Source: Acetobacteraceae bacterium (lineage in GTDB: Bacteria; Pseudomonadota; Alphaproteobacteria; Acetobacterales; Acetobacteraceae). From it: a stretch of 14,764 nt of DNA. Position 1 is the stretch's first letter; the number at the start of each line of letters is the position of its first letter. The notes under the pieces were generated by a model. It was not told the DNA's origin. It did not search any database and saw only the letters and a list, made by a program, of their open reading frames with translations. Positions 1 through 7,548 of the stretch are shown here, one piece after another. A program made the translations under genes and the position numbers. The DNA is taken from NCBI GenBank assembly GCA_003164305.1, contig PLSZ01000178.1, positions 1-14,764 of the forward strand. The letters run 5' to 3'.

Positions 1-131
1 CTAGGGGCCGTCCACACATGACCGGGTGATCTGTCAAGGCAAACCGCATGTCGGGAGAGATGGGCGGGACGGGCCCCGGAGAAGGCATGCCGCGGCATCC
101 AGGCTCCGCCCTCTCGTGGCGAAACCCCCGT
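1..131. other. Left-edge noncoding stretch downstream of the GGT-family gene
   Basis: No gene is supported here. The stretch lies 3' of the minus-strand hydrolase gene that ends at 132. It holds a perfect 12-base palindrome, ATGCCGCGGCAT, at 87-98, but no run of T follows it on the minus strand, so I do not call it an intrinsic terminator. A TTGACA hexamer reads on the minus strand at 32-37, with no convincing -10 partner inside the window. Confidence 0.4.
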
Positions 132-1868
132 CTACCAGCCGCGCACGCCGCCAGGCCGGCGCACGTCGGCGCCGCCTTCCAGCATGCCGGTTTCCTCGTT
201 CTTCACCACGGCGCAGACGCAACCGGCTTTCCATTCCCACTCGCGCCACCAGTTCACATCGTGGCCGAGACGACCAAGTTCCTCAGCGGTTTCATCGGTG
301 AACCGCCGCTCCAGGCTCATCCGCCGCGGCGTGTAAGTGTGCGGATCGGATGATCCGGGGAAGCTGGAGGACGCGAAGCGCGGCTGCTCGATCGCCTGCT
401 GCGGCGTCATTTCGAAGACCGCCATGTTGAGGAACACCTGCAACATCGCCTGCGGTTGCACGTCGTTGCCCGGCGTGCCGAATGGCATCGTCCATTTTCC
501 TTCTCGCCGCGCGATCGCCGGGCTTGGCGTCAAACGCGGCCGTTTGCCGGGGGCCAGACAGGCGGGATGCGCCGGATCGGTCCACGACTGCATGCCGCGC
601 GACGAGGGCGCGATGCCGGTCCCCGGTATGACCGGCGTATTCAGCGCGCCATCGCTCGGCGTGGCGGAAAACGCGTTGCCGTGGCGATCGATCACGCAAA
701 CGTATGACGTGTCGGGCTCCGGCTCGGCGTATTCCTTGTCGGCGGTGGCGCCAGGCAGGCCGCGCGGTGTCAGGCCAAGCTCATCCGGCGTCCCGGCAGG
801 CGGCATTTCCGGCCACGCCCGCGCCGGGTCGATCCGGGCGCGGCGCATGGCGGTGTAAGCGTCGCTCAAGAGCGCGTCGATCGGCACGTCGATGAATTTC
901 GGATCGCCGTAATACGCGTGGCGGTCGGCGAAGGCGAGTTTCAGCGCCTCGATCAGCGTATGGATATAGGCTGTCGTGTTGTGGCCTTGCGCCTTGAGGT
1001 CGATGCCGTCGAGGATGCGCAACGTTTGCAGCAGCACCGGCCCCTGGCACCACGGGCGGCAACCGTGCACCGTGATGTCACCGAAACGAACCTCCAGAGG
1101 TGTTTCGACATCGACATGGAATTCCTCAAGGTCGTCCTCGCGGATCCAGCCGTCGTTCGCCTTGTGGTACGCGACGATCTTCCGGGCGATATCGCCGCGG
1201 TAAAACGCGTCGCGCGCGGCGCGCAGGCCCGCGACGCGATCGCCTTTGGCGGCCTTCTCCTGATCCGCCATGTATTGGATGGAATTCGCCAGGTCGGTTT
1301 GCAGGAAACGCTGGCCCGGCACCGGCGGCTTGCCATTGGGGAGATAGATCGCGGCGTTCTGCGGCCATTGGCTGATCGAGGCGACGCTTTCGCCGATGAT
1401 CTCGGCCGAGATCGACTGCGCGCCGAAGCCCTCGCGGCCCAGTCGGATGGCGGTCGCGGCGACGTCGGCGAATGACATGGTGCCGAAACGTTCCAGCGCG
1501 GTGATCCAACTGTCCGGCGCGGCGGGGATCACGCAGCGCTTGATGTTGGACAAGATGCGGCCGTTCTGATGCTCGCGGAACCAGGCCGCGGAGGCGAGTT
1601 TCGGCCACGGGCCAAGGCCGCTGATCGACACCGTTTCGCCGCTTTCCGCGAGATGGATCATGATCGGCGCCACGCCGCCAAAATGCACGTATTCGCATTG
1701 CAGCACGCCCAGAGCGATCCCCGCGGCGACCCCGGCGTCGATCGCGTTGCCGCCGGCTTCCAAAATCTCGAAGCCGGTTTGCGCGGCCAGATAATTCGCC
1801 GATGCCACCATGTGTCTGGTGCCGAAAACGCGCGGGTGGTGGGTTGGCATGCGGTGTTGGTTCGACAT
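132..1868 (-). CDS. Gamma-glutamyltransferase-family Ntn hydrolase (amidohydrolase-like), substrate unknown
   Basis: The 578-residue protein has the length and layout of the gamma-glutamyltransferase (GGT) family, whose members cleave themselves to expose an N-terminal Thr nucleophile. The N-terminal GGNAIDA motif (residues 39-45) is typical. The processing site is DTSYVCVID, with T387 as predicted nucleophile, and FGTPGND (463-469) sits where true GGTs have their oxyanion-hole Gly pair. There is no signal peptide, so it should act in the cytoplasm. The Arg-Glu motif that binds the glutamate carboxylate in classical GGTs is not visible; GLGPWPK occupies that region (84-90). The substrate may therefore not be gamma-glutamyl; known relatives include oxamate amidohydrolase. 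The ATG is preceded by AAGGAA at 7-base spacing, which overlaps the TAA stop of the upstream binding-protein gene, so the two are probably one operon. Family certain, substrate open. Confidence 0.9.
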   Translation of the reverse strand: MSNQHRMPTHHPRVFGTRHMVASANYLAAQTGFEILEAGGNAIDAGVAAGIALGVLQCEYVHFGGVAPIMIHLAESGETVSISGLGPWPKLASAAWFREHQNGRILSNIKRCVIPAAPDSWITALERFGTMSFADVAATAIRLGREGFGAQSISAEIIGESVASISQWPQNAAIYLPNGKPPVPGQRFLQTDLANSIQYMADQEKAAKGDRVAGLRAARDAFYRGDIARKIVAYHKANDGWIREDDLEEFHVDVETPLEVRFGDITVHGCRPWCQGPVLLQTLRILDGIDLKAQGHNTTAYIHTLIEALKLAFADRHAYYGDPKFIDVPIDALLSDAYTAMRRARIDPARAWPEMPPAGTPDELGLTPRGLPGATADKEYAEPEPDTSYVCVIDRHGNAFSATPSDGALNTPVIPGTGIAPSSRGMQSWTDPAHPACLAPGKRPRLTPSPAIARREGKWTMPFGTPGNDVQPQAMLQVFLNMAVFEMTPQQAIEQPRFASSSFPGSSDPHTYTPRRMSLERRFTDETAEELGRLGHDVNWWREWEWKAGCVCAVVKNEETGMLEGGADVRRPGGVRGW

Positions 1869-1879
1869 GGAACGTTTCC

Positions 1880-3457
1880 TTATTCCGCCGGTACGATATC
1901 CGCGGGCAGCACGTGGCCGTCGGTGCGCGGGGTGTGATGGATGCGACTGGTCATCGCCTCGATATTGAACTGATGATGCAACGGCACGGTGGCATGGTCG
2001 CGGACCTCGATGTCCGTTGCCTGGATCAGCAGCTTTTCGCGGCTGGCGCGGTCCATCGTGGTCAGCGCCTGATCCAGGACGGTATCGAATTCGGGGTTGC
2101 CGTAGCTGCCGCGGTTGAACGCGCCGCGGCCGCGCGTAGCATCGGCGGTTTCAAACTGGCTGATCAGCACGATGCTTGGCTCGGGCGTGTCGAAGGTCCA
2201 GAAGGTGGTGAAGAAGCTGAACTCTTTCTTGTTGGCGCGCGGCACCCAGACGGCGTGCGGCATGACCTCGGGGGTTGTGGCGATGCCCACATGTGTCAAC
2301 ATCTGCGCGATCGTCTGACAGATGGTCGCGTCGTTGACGAAACGATCATTCTGGCAGTCCACCATCAGGTGGAACCCGGTGGGATAGCCAGCTTCGGTCA
2401 GCAACCGCTTCGCCTCGTTGGGATCGTAACGAACCGGTGGCAGGTTCGGGTCGTATCCGTACTGACCCGGCCGCATCAGTTGATTGTCCGGCGCGGCCTG
2501 ACCGTTCATCACTCGGTCGCGGATGGCGTCGCGATCGACGGCGAGATCGACGGCTTCTCTCACCCGGATGTCGTGGAACGGATTGGCTGGCAATGGCTGG
2601 CCGTCGTTGCCGGTGATCTTCGGCGACGGCTGCTCGCGCTTGTCGAACACGAAGCCGACGATATCGGCGGACAGGCCGGAGACCACGACGAAGCGCTTGT
2701 CGGCACGCAACCGGTCGATGTCCTGCACCGATACGGTATCGATCAGATCAGCGTCGCCCGCTAGCAACGTCGCCAGCCGGGTGGATGCGTTTTTCACATA
2801 GCGGAACGTCACGGTGTCCCATGCCGGCTTGCTGCCCCAGTAATGTTCGTTACGTTGCATGACCAGACGGTCGCCGCGCGCCCACGAAATCAGCCGATAA
2901 GGCCCGGTGCCGATGGCCGCTGGGCCGGAATTGAAGTCGGCGGTGCCGGCGTTCTCTCCATGAGCGCGAGAAACGATCCCGACCGAGGCCATGTATTCAG
3001 GCAGCAACGGAAACGGGCCATGCGTGGTCAGGCGCAGGTGCCGCGGGCCGGTCACCTCGATGCTGGCGATGCCTTTCACATACTCGGAAAAATTCGCGAC
3101 GGTGGTCGGCACGGCGGAGACACGGTTCAGCGAGAACGCGACGTCCTCGGCGGTGAACGCGCCGCCGTCGGAAAACGTGACGTCCGGCCGCAGCGTGATG
3201 TCCCACGTCGTGTCGTTCTCCAGCGTCCACGCGGTGGCGAGACCAGGTGCCAGGCGGCCGTTGGCGTCGATGACGGTCAGCGTCTCGAACAGGTTCGGCA
3301 TGAACGCTTTGTTGCCGCCGAAATTATGCACGTGGGGATCGATGGAATCCGGCTCCACCGCCAGCGCGAGGCGAAGGTCGGCGGCATGAGCGGGCCCGAG
3401 ACTGGTCAGCAGCAGCATCGTCAGAATGAGAAATTGTCGCCGCACGCCGCGCCTCAT
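1880..3457 (-). CDS. ABC transporter substrate-binding protein, peptide/nickel family (SBP_bac_5), copy 1
   Basis: A periplasmic solute-binding protein of the DppA/OppA-like family 5, about 525 residues, which is usual for the family. The ATG at 3457 gives an N-terminus rich in Arg (MRRGVRRQF), a hydrophobic stretch and a cleavage site near AHA-ADL at residue 25. A GTG at 3511 in the same frame would add 18 residues ahead of this signal and is less likely. Family features include the early EPDSIDPH segment, the IGTGPYRL core motif and GYPTGFHL. It is clearly related along its whole length to the binding protein at 10574-12145 (shared ADLR start, NSG-AAIGTGPY, GD-D and NDR--ND motifs). No permease or ATPase gene is in the window. 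It leads an operon with the GGT-family hydrolase 11 bases downstream. The ligand is not evident; a peptide or amide-containing compound is an inference from that neighbour. Confidence 0.93.
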   Translation of the reverse strand: MRRGVRRQFLILTMLLLTSLGPAHAADLRLALAVEPDSIDPHVHNFGGNKAFMPNLFETLTVIDANGRLAPGLATAWTLENDTTWDITLRPDVTFSDGGAFTAEDVAFSLNRVSAVPTTVANFSEYVKGIASIEVTGPRHLRLTTHGPFPLLPEYMASVGIVSRAHGENAGTADFNSGPAAIGTGPYRLISWARGDRLVMQRNEHYWGSKPAWDTVTFRYVKNASTRLATLLAGDADLIDTVSVQDIDRLRADKRFVVVSGLSADIVGFVFDKREQPSPKITGNDGQPLPANPFHDIRVREAVDLAVDRDAIRDRVMNGQAAPDNQLMRPGQYGYDPNLPPVRYDPNEAKRLLTEAGYPTGFHLMVDCQNDRFVNDATICQTIAQMLTHVGIATTPEVMPHAVWVPRANKKEFSFFTTFWTFDTPEPSIVLISQFETADATRGRGAFNRGSYGNPEFDTVLDQALTTMDRASREKLLIQATDIEVRDHATVPLHHQFNIEAMTSRIHHTPRTDGHVLPADIVPAE

Positions 3458-3579
3458 GGTGTCGATAGGGGATGCTGCATCGCGGTCATCAATTCCGTCA
3501 ATCGGCGGCACCCGCGACTACCCAACGCCCGCGTTCGGCGCGATGATGTCCGAAACCCATCGCGATGGGAGGAGAGGAG
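3458..3579. promoter_or_regulatory. Divergent intergenic region between binding protein 1 and the MoaD-like gene
   Basis: These 122 bases separate two divergently read genes, so promoters for both should lie here. I could not find sigma-70 hexamers with good spacing. The clear feature is a perfect palindrome at 3556-3569, listed separately. Confidence 0.5.
3556..3572 (+). promoter_or_regulatory. 14-base palindrome overlapping the Shine-Dalgarno site of the MoaD-like gene
   Basis: CCCATCGCGATGGG (3556-3569) is a perfect inverted repeat. Its right arm runs into GGAGG (3568-3572), the ribosome-binding site 7 bases before the ATG at 3580. It could be a protein operator or a short RNA stem that affects access to the ribosome-binding site. 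The symmetry is seen directly; the function is inference. The purine-rich GGAGGAGAGG also decides the start: the in-frame ATG at 3565 lies inside the palindrome and lacks its own ribosome-binding site. Confidence 0.55.
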
Positions 3580-3849
3580 ATGGCGCGCGTCGCCTTTACG
3601 GCGAACATTCAGCGCCACGTGGCGTGCCGCGAAACCGACGCCGCGGGCGGCAGCGTCCGCGAAGTGCTGGACAACCTCTTCGCCGCGCTCCCGCGTGCCC
3701 GAGGCTACGTGCTCGACGATCAGGCCGCCTTGCGCAAGCACATGACAATCTTCATCGACGGCGAGATGATCCACGACCGGGTGCGCCTGTCCGATCCCGT
3801 CGGTGAAACCAGCCATGTCTACATTTTCCAGGCCTTGTCGGGAGGTTGA
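3580..3849 (+). CDS. MoaD/ThiS-family small ubiquitin-like protein with C-terminal Gly-Gly
   Basis: An 89-residue protein with the size and pattern of beta-grasp sulfur carriers. It has an N-terminal strand (MARVAFTANI), a helix region REVLDNLFAALP (27-38), an IFIDGEMI segment (57-64) like the FVNGE strand of MoaD, a late HVYIFQAL strand and a terminal SGG. In MoaD and ThiS the terminal Gly is adenylated by a MoeB/ThiF-type E1-like enzyme and then thiocarboxylated; the ending here is exactly what that needs. No E1-like, molybdopterin or thiamine gene is in the window, so a role in molybdopterin synthesis is not supported. Its last codons (GGA GGT TGA) contain the ribosome-binding site of the following beta-propeller gene, so the two are coupled. 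Its process is unknown; it could also be a protein-modifier or a dedicated sulfur donor. Confidence 0.85.
   Translation: MARVAFTANIQRHVACRETDAAGGSVREVLDNLFAALPRARGYVLDDQAALRKHMTIFIDGEMIHDRVRLSDPVGETSHVYIFQALSGG
3841..3845 (+). promoter_or_regulatory. Shine-Dalgarno site of the beta-propeller gene, inside the MoaD-like gene's Gly-Gly codons
   Basis: GGAGG lies 6 bases before the ATG at 3852 and is made of the two terminal Gly codons of the MoaD-like gene. It decides the start of the next gene: a TTG at 3846 in the same frame would sit directly on the GGAGG and cannot use it. Confidence 0.75.
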
Positions 3850-3851
3850 TC

Positions 3852-4955
3852 ATGAGCGAGCGGTTGTTTGTTTCGACGCGCAAGGGGCTGTTCCATGTTG
3901 TCCGCGCGAGGAACGGGTGGGTCATCGACGACCATGTTGATTTTCTGGGCGACAATGTCAGCCTCACGCTGACCGACCGGCGCGACGGGCGGCATTTCGC
4001 GGCCCTCGATCACGGTCACTTCGGCGTCAAGCTGCACCGCTCGACCGACACGGGGTGGGAAGAAATCGCGACCCCGGCCTATCCGCCGAAACCCGAGGGA
4101 CTGGAAGAAAACGACATGTGGGGCCGCCCGCTCGAGTGGAGCACGGCGCGCATCTGGGCTTTGCAGACGGGCGGGACGAATGAGCCGGGTGTTCTGTGGT
4201 GCGGCACGATCCCGGGCGGGCTGTTCCGTTCCGTCGATCATGGCGACAGTTGGACGTTGGTCCGCTCCCTCTGGGACCATCCAAAACGCCGTCAATGGAT
4301 GGGTGGGGGCGCCGATGTCCCCGGTTTGCACTCCATCGTCGTCGATCCGCGCGACTCCCGGCGCGTCTGGATCGCGGTCTCCACCGGTGGCATCTGGTTC
4401 ACCGAAGATGGCGGCGCCAGTTGGGTCCAGCGTGGGGAAGGGATGCGCGCCGACCACGTCCCGCCGGAACTCACGCACGATCCGATCGCCCAGGATGTGC
4501 ATTGTCTGGCGCAGTGTCAGGCGATGCCCGAGAGGATGTGGGTGCAGCATCACAACGGGATTTTCGTGTCCTCCGACGGGGGTCGGAATTTTTCGGAAAT
4601 CACCGGCGTCGAACCCTCGGTGTTCGGTTTCCCGGTCGTCGTGCATCCGAAGGATCCGGATACCGCGTGGTTCGTTCCAGGGATCAAGGATGAAAAGCGC
4701 ATACCGCGCGACGGCCGCCTGGTGGTGACGCGGACGCGGGACGGCGGCCGGAGTTTCGAGACATTGCACGTCGGACTGCCGGCCACGCACGCCTATGACG
4801 TCGTCTACCGCCACGCGCTGGCGATCGACGACACCGGCGAGGTTCTGTCGTTCGGCTCCACCACGGGCGGTCTTTGGGTCAGTGAAAACGCGGGCGATCG
4901 TTGGACCATGGTCACGCACACCTTGCCGCCGGTTTACGCGGTTCGGTTCGCCTGA
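3852..4955 (+). CDS. BNR/Asp-box repeat beta-propeller protein (sialidase-like fold), function unknown
   Basis: A 367-residue protein made of repeated beta-propeller blades of the WD40/YVTN/BNR-like superfamily. Asp-box motifs of the S-x-D-x-G-x-x-W type recur: STDTGW near residue 64, SVDHGDSW (127-134), TEDGGASW (184-191), SSDGGRNF (240-247), TRDGGRSF (295-302) and SENAGDRW (344-351). In sialidases and relatives these are structural turns, not catalytic residues. I see no clear sialidase Arg triad, so a glycosidase activity should not be assumed. It begins MSERLFVSTRKGLF, the first blade of such propellers, with no signal peptide or membrane segment, so it is probably cytoplasmic. It starts 2 bases after the MoaD-like gene and uses a ribosome-binding site within it. 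The coupling suggests that the two products act together, perhaps with the propeller as scaffold or target of the ubiquitin-like protein; that is inference. Confidence 0.88.
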   Translation: MSERLFVSTRKGLFHVVRARNGWVIDDHVDFLGDNVSLTLTDRRDGRHFAALDHGHFGVKLHRSTDTGWEEIATPAYPPKPEGLEENDMWGRPLEWSTARIWALQTGGTNEPGVLWCGTIPGGLFRSVDHGDSWTLVRSLWDHPKRRQWMGGGADVPGLHSIVVDPRDSRRVWIAVSTGGIWFTEDGGASWVQRGEGMRADHVPPELTHDPIAQDVHCLAQCQAMPERMWVQHHNGIFVSSDGGRNFSEITGVEPSVFGFPVVVHPKDPDTAWFVPGIKDEKRIPRDGRLVVTRTRDGGRSFETLHVGLPATHAYDVVYRHALAIDDTGEVLSFGSTTGGLWVSENAGDRWTMVTHTLPPVYAVRFA

Positions 4956-4968
4956 TCGGCGGCGGGCG

Positions 4969-6159
4969 TCAGGTATCCGCCATGGCGTCGCGGCCGGCCT
5001 TCGAACCATCCAGCGACTCGTTGAACGTCTGTTCCAGCACCGTCAGGTCCGCGTCGCGCAACGTTTCCCCTGCTTTCAAACGCGCTTCGAGTTCGCCCGC
5101 GCGTCCGGCCAGAACAGTCGCGTAAACCGAACCGGCCGCGCCGCGGATCGAGTGGACCTCACGCACGATATCCGCCCCGGCCAGTCCCGAAGACCGCAGC
5201 CGCGCCAGCCGCGTTCGTACGTCGCCGGCGAAGATCGAGAGCATTTCTTCCAGATCTTCGCGGCCGATATCCTGCGACAGTTCCGCATGAGCGTTGGTAT
5301 CAGAACTCGCGCCGCGTCGAGGGCGTGGCGGCTCGGCGGCCACCCGCGGGACAACTTTGGACAACGCCGTCAGCAGGGCCTTCACCAGCAGGTCCCGGGT
5401 GACCGGCTTGGTCACGAACTGGTCCATGCCGGCTTCAAAGCAAAGTTTCATGTCCTCGGGCAACGCGCTGGCGGTCAACGCGATGATCGGAACGGTGGCC
5501 AGGGCGCCGCCGCGCGAGCGGATCACGCGGGTGGCGGTGACGCCGTCCATCTCCGGCATCTGCATGTCCATGCAGATCACGTCGTATACGAAACGACATG
5601 CCGCTTCCACCGCTTCGGCGCCGTTGGCGGCCATGTCCAGTTGGATATCCAGGCCCTTCAGCATCTGGCGGGCGACGAACTGGTTGGTGGCGTTGTCCTC
5701 GGCGAACAGCACGCGGGGGCTGCGGCCCAGGGTTTCCCGAATCGTGCTCCAGGCGATGGTTTGGCCAGGTGCCCGCGGGGCTTCGTCCGCCGGTAGCGCG
5801 ACGATCGGCAGTTTCAGGCCAATGCGAAAGGTGGTGCCCAGACCGGGCGAGGATTTGACGCTGATGGAGCCGCCCATCTGATCGATCAGGCGCTTGCTGA
5901 TCGCCAGCCCCAGACCGGTGCCGCCGAACCGGCGAGCGATCGAGGGATCCGCCTGCATGAACTCCCCGAACAAACTGCCGACACGATCCGGCGCGATGCC
6001 GATGCCGGTGTCCGTGACCGACCATTCCATCTCGGCGATGGCCTCGGTGTGCGCCAGGCACTCCGCCCGGACCGAGACGTCGCCGGATGTGGTGAACTTG
6101 ATCGCGTTCGACACGAGGTTGATCAGAACCTGCCGAATACGCCCGGCGTCACCCATCAC
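4969..6159 (-). CDS. C-terminal part of split hybrid histidine kinase: HATPase, receiver and Hpt domains
   Basis: This open frame holds the catalytic and relay domains of a hybrid kinase. The ATP-binding domain shows the N box (INLVSNAIKF, N18), the G1 box DTGIGI (50-55) and the G2 box FGGTGLGL (78-85). A receiver domain follows, with acidic pair E154-D155, phospho-acceptor D198 in MDMQMPEMDG, T229 and K251. A C-terminal Hpt domain has H336 in HSIRG, where Lys is more usual than Arg. All these residues look intact. It is in the same frame as the upstream part and separated from it only by a TGA at 6172-6174. The GTG at 6159 and ATG at 6156 have no good ribosome-binding site, so independent translation is doubtful. 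It is either the downstream part of a pseudogene, a readthrough product or the result of a base-call error. It ends 13 bases from the convergent propeller gene. Confidence 0.85.
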   Translation of the reverse strand: MMGDAGRIRQVLINLVSNAIKFTTSGDVSVRAECLAHTEAIAEMEWSVTDTGIGIAPDRVGSLFGEFMQADPSIARRFGGTGLGLAISKRLIDQMGGSISVKSSPGLGTTFRIGLKLPIVALPADEAPRAPGQTIAWSTIRETLGRSPRVLFAEDNATNQFVARQMLKGLDIQLDMAANGAEAVEAACRFVYDVICMDMQMPEMDGVTATRVIRSRGGALATVPIIALTASALPEDMKLCFEAGMDQFVTKPVTRDLLVKALLTALSKVVPRVAAEPPRPRRGASSDTNAHAELSQDIGREDLEEMLSIFAGDVRTRLARLRSSGLAGADIVREVHSIRGAAGSVYATVLAGRAGELEARLKAGETLRDADLTVLEQTFNESLDGSKAGRDAMADT

Positions 6160-6171
6160 GCCCGCCGGCAG

Positions 6172-6174
6172 TCA
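6172..6174 (-). other. In-frame TGA that splits the hybrid histidine kinase
   Basis: On the minus strand the codons run GTC TCC ACC GGT CCC TGA CTG CCG GCG GGC GTG ATG GGT GAC. On both sides the reading matches one continuous histidine kinase, [10 protein letters not shown] then LPAGVMGDAGRIRQ, with no frame change. Related kinases usually have an ordinary residue, often Asp, here. One substitution in a sense codon such as CGA, GGA or TGG would make this stop. Confidence 0.85.
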
Positions 6175-7548
6175 GGGACCGGTGGAGACCATCAGCCGCA
6201 ATCCGCCGGCGGTCGCCCGCGCGCCGAGCAGGCTGACGACGCCATTGGCCAGCGTCGCGGGCGAAAACGGCACCGGCTCGAACGTCATCTTGCTGGCGTC
6301 CAATTTCGAAAAATCGAGAATATCGTTCAGGATGCGCAGCAGATCGGCGCCGGAATCGCGGATCGCCTCGACCACGACGCGTTGCGGCGCGCTCAGGTCG
6401 TCGTCCAGCAAGGTGCCCGCGAGGCCGAGCACGCCGTTCATCGGTGTGCGGATTTCGTGACTCATCATCGCCAGGAAGGACGACCTGGCGGTGTTGGCGG
6501 CCCGCGCGGCGATCGAGGCTATCTCGCGGGCCCGCCACCAGCGCGCGATCACGAACGCGGCGAGCAGCACGACGCAGGTGAACGCGGCCGCCATCATCAT
6601 CATCAGGTCCGCGGTACGCCGCCAGCCGGCCAGCACCGCCTGCTCGGTGCGGCTGGCCATGATCGACAGGCCGTAATTCGGCAACGCGCGCGCCGACCGG
6701 ATCATCGTCTCATGCGTCGCCGGGTCGCGATCGCGGATGATCCCGCCGGCGGCGAGCGCCCGCTGGATCGGCAGCATGCTTGAAGGCTGGCTCCGGTCAT
6801 GGAACGGGAAGCCGGCGATCAGCGCGCCGTCGTCGCGCATCAGGGACACCGAACTGCCCTCGCCGAGCGAGGTGGCGCCGAAGAAATTCTCAAAATATCG
6901 CAGCGAAATCGTGCCGAGCACCATGCCGAGGAACTGCCCGTTCGGATCGTCCAGCCGCCGCGCGAGGTAGATGACCCAGTTGCCGTCGCCGCGGTTCTGT
7001 ACGGGCTCACCGACGAAGGATTCCAGGCTCGGGTCGTTCTTCAGCGCCTTATAGTAGTCGCGGTCCGCGACGTTGACCGCCGGAATGGGCCAGTAGCGGG
7101 AGAAATTGAGCAGCGTGCCGCGGTCGTCGATCATGGTGACCGCGTCGACTTCCGCCAGCCCGGTGATCTTCTCGCGCAGGAAAATGTGCGTGTCGTAATC
7201 GCTGACGATCCGGTGATACGATTCGGTGTCGTTGATCCCCTTGCCCCCGAGATAATCACCGACCCGCGACAGTACGAGGTCGAGCGACTGAAACGAACGG
7301 TCGGTTTGTTCCGCCAGCAGCAACGTGTGGCGCGCGAGGTCCGCCTCGGCGTTTTGCAGCGCGTCTTCCCGCAGATGACCCAGAATGACGATGTTGGTGC
7401 CGACGGCGCAGGCGATGATGAGGACGGCGATCAGCCCGATGGTGGCGCCCAGGCGCCATCTGCCGGCCAGCAGCGCCAGGTGACGGCTCCAAAGACGTGT
7501 CGGCGCCACGCCGCGCGGCTCGCTTGCTTTGCCTGGCGATCCGGTCAA
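6172..7548 (-). CDS. N-terminal part of split hybrid histidine kinase: sensor domain, two membrane helices, HisKA
   Basis: A membrane sensor with one helix near residues 33-56 ([20 protein letters not shown]), a periplasmic PDC/dCache-like domain of about 250 residues, a second helix near 313-335 and a HisKA domain with the phospho-acceptor His in [15 protein letters not shown] (H364). The sensor domain contains the DRDYY-K and GTISL-YF patterns common in double-Cache sensors of small ligands. The frame stops after [10 protein letters not shown], inside the start of the ATPase domain, so this part alone lacks kinase activity. I chose the TTG at 7548. It has GGAGG at 7-base spacing and overlaps the stop of the upstream TctC-like gene (TTGA). 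An ATG at 7584 in the same frame would add 12 residues but has only a weak ribosome-binding site. It reads as one gene with the open frame at 4969-6159. Confidence 0.85.
   Translation of the reverse strand: MTGSPGKASEPRGVAPTRLWSRHLALLAGRWRLGATIGLIAVLIIACAVGTNIVILGHLREDALQNAEADLARHTLLLAEQTDRSFQSLDLVLSRVGDYLGGKGINDTESYHRIVSDYDTHIFLREKITGLAEVDAVTMIDDRGTLLNFSRYWPIPAVNVADRDYYKALKNDPSLESFVGEPVQNRGDGNWVIYLARRLDDPNGQFLGMVLGTISLRYFENFFGATSLGEGSSVSLMRDDGALIAGFPFHDRSQPSSMLPIQRALAAGGIIRDRDPATHETMIRSARALPNYGLSIMASRTEQAVLAGWRRTADLMMMMAAAFTCVVLLAAFVIARWWRAREIASIAARAANTARSSFLAMMSHEIRTPMNGVLGLAGTLLDDDLSAPQRVVVEAIRDSGADLLRILNDILDFSKLDASKMTFEPVPFSPATLANGVVSLLGARATAGGLRLMVSTGP

Noticed and set aside
1..40. TTGACA-like -35 box on the minus strand at 32-37
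   Set aside because: No matching -10 box at 16-18 bases, and any gene it would serve lies outside the window.
1802..2764. Long open frame on the plus strand, about 320 codons
   Set aside because: It lies antisense to binding protein 1 and the GGT-family gene. Its translation has no domain pattern, and high-GC coding DNA often leaves such frames open.
4950..4976. Inverted repeat CCTGA/TCAGG between the two convergent stops, as a two-way terminator
   Set aside because: Only five base pairs with a 13-base loop and no T runs on either side; partly a result of the TGA codons themselves.
3819..5009. Long minus-strand open frame, about 396 codons, across the propeller gene
   Set aside because: Antisense to the well-supported propeller gene; the residues look like random high-GC translation, while the sense frame shows regular Asp boxes.
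6130..6174. Possible selenocysteine at the TGA in the kinase, because a foldable stretch follows (CTGCCG at distance with CGGCAG, inner GGCGT with ACGCC)
   Set aside because: The site is not catalytic in histidine kinases, GC-rich DNA folds easily by chance, and the inner bulge is very uneven. Presence of selA, selB and selC in the genome and a conserved TGA in relatives would be needed to revive it.
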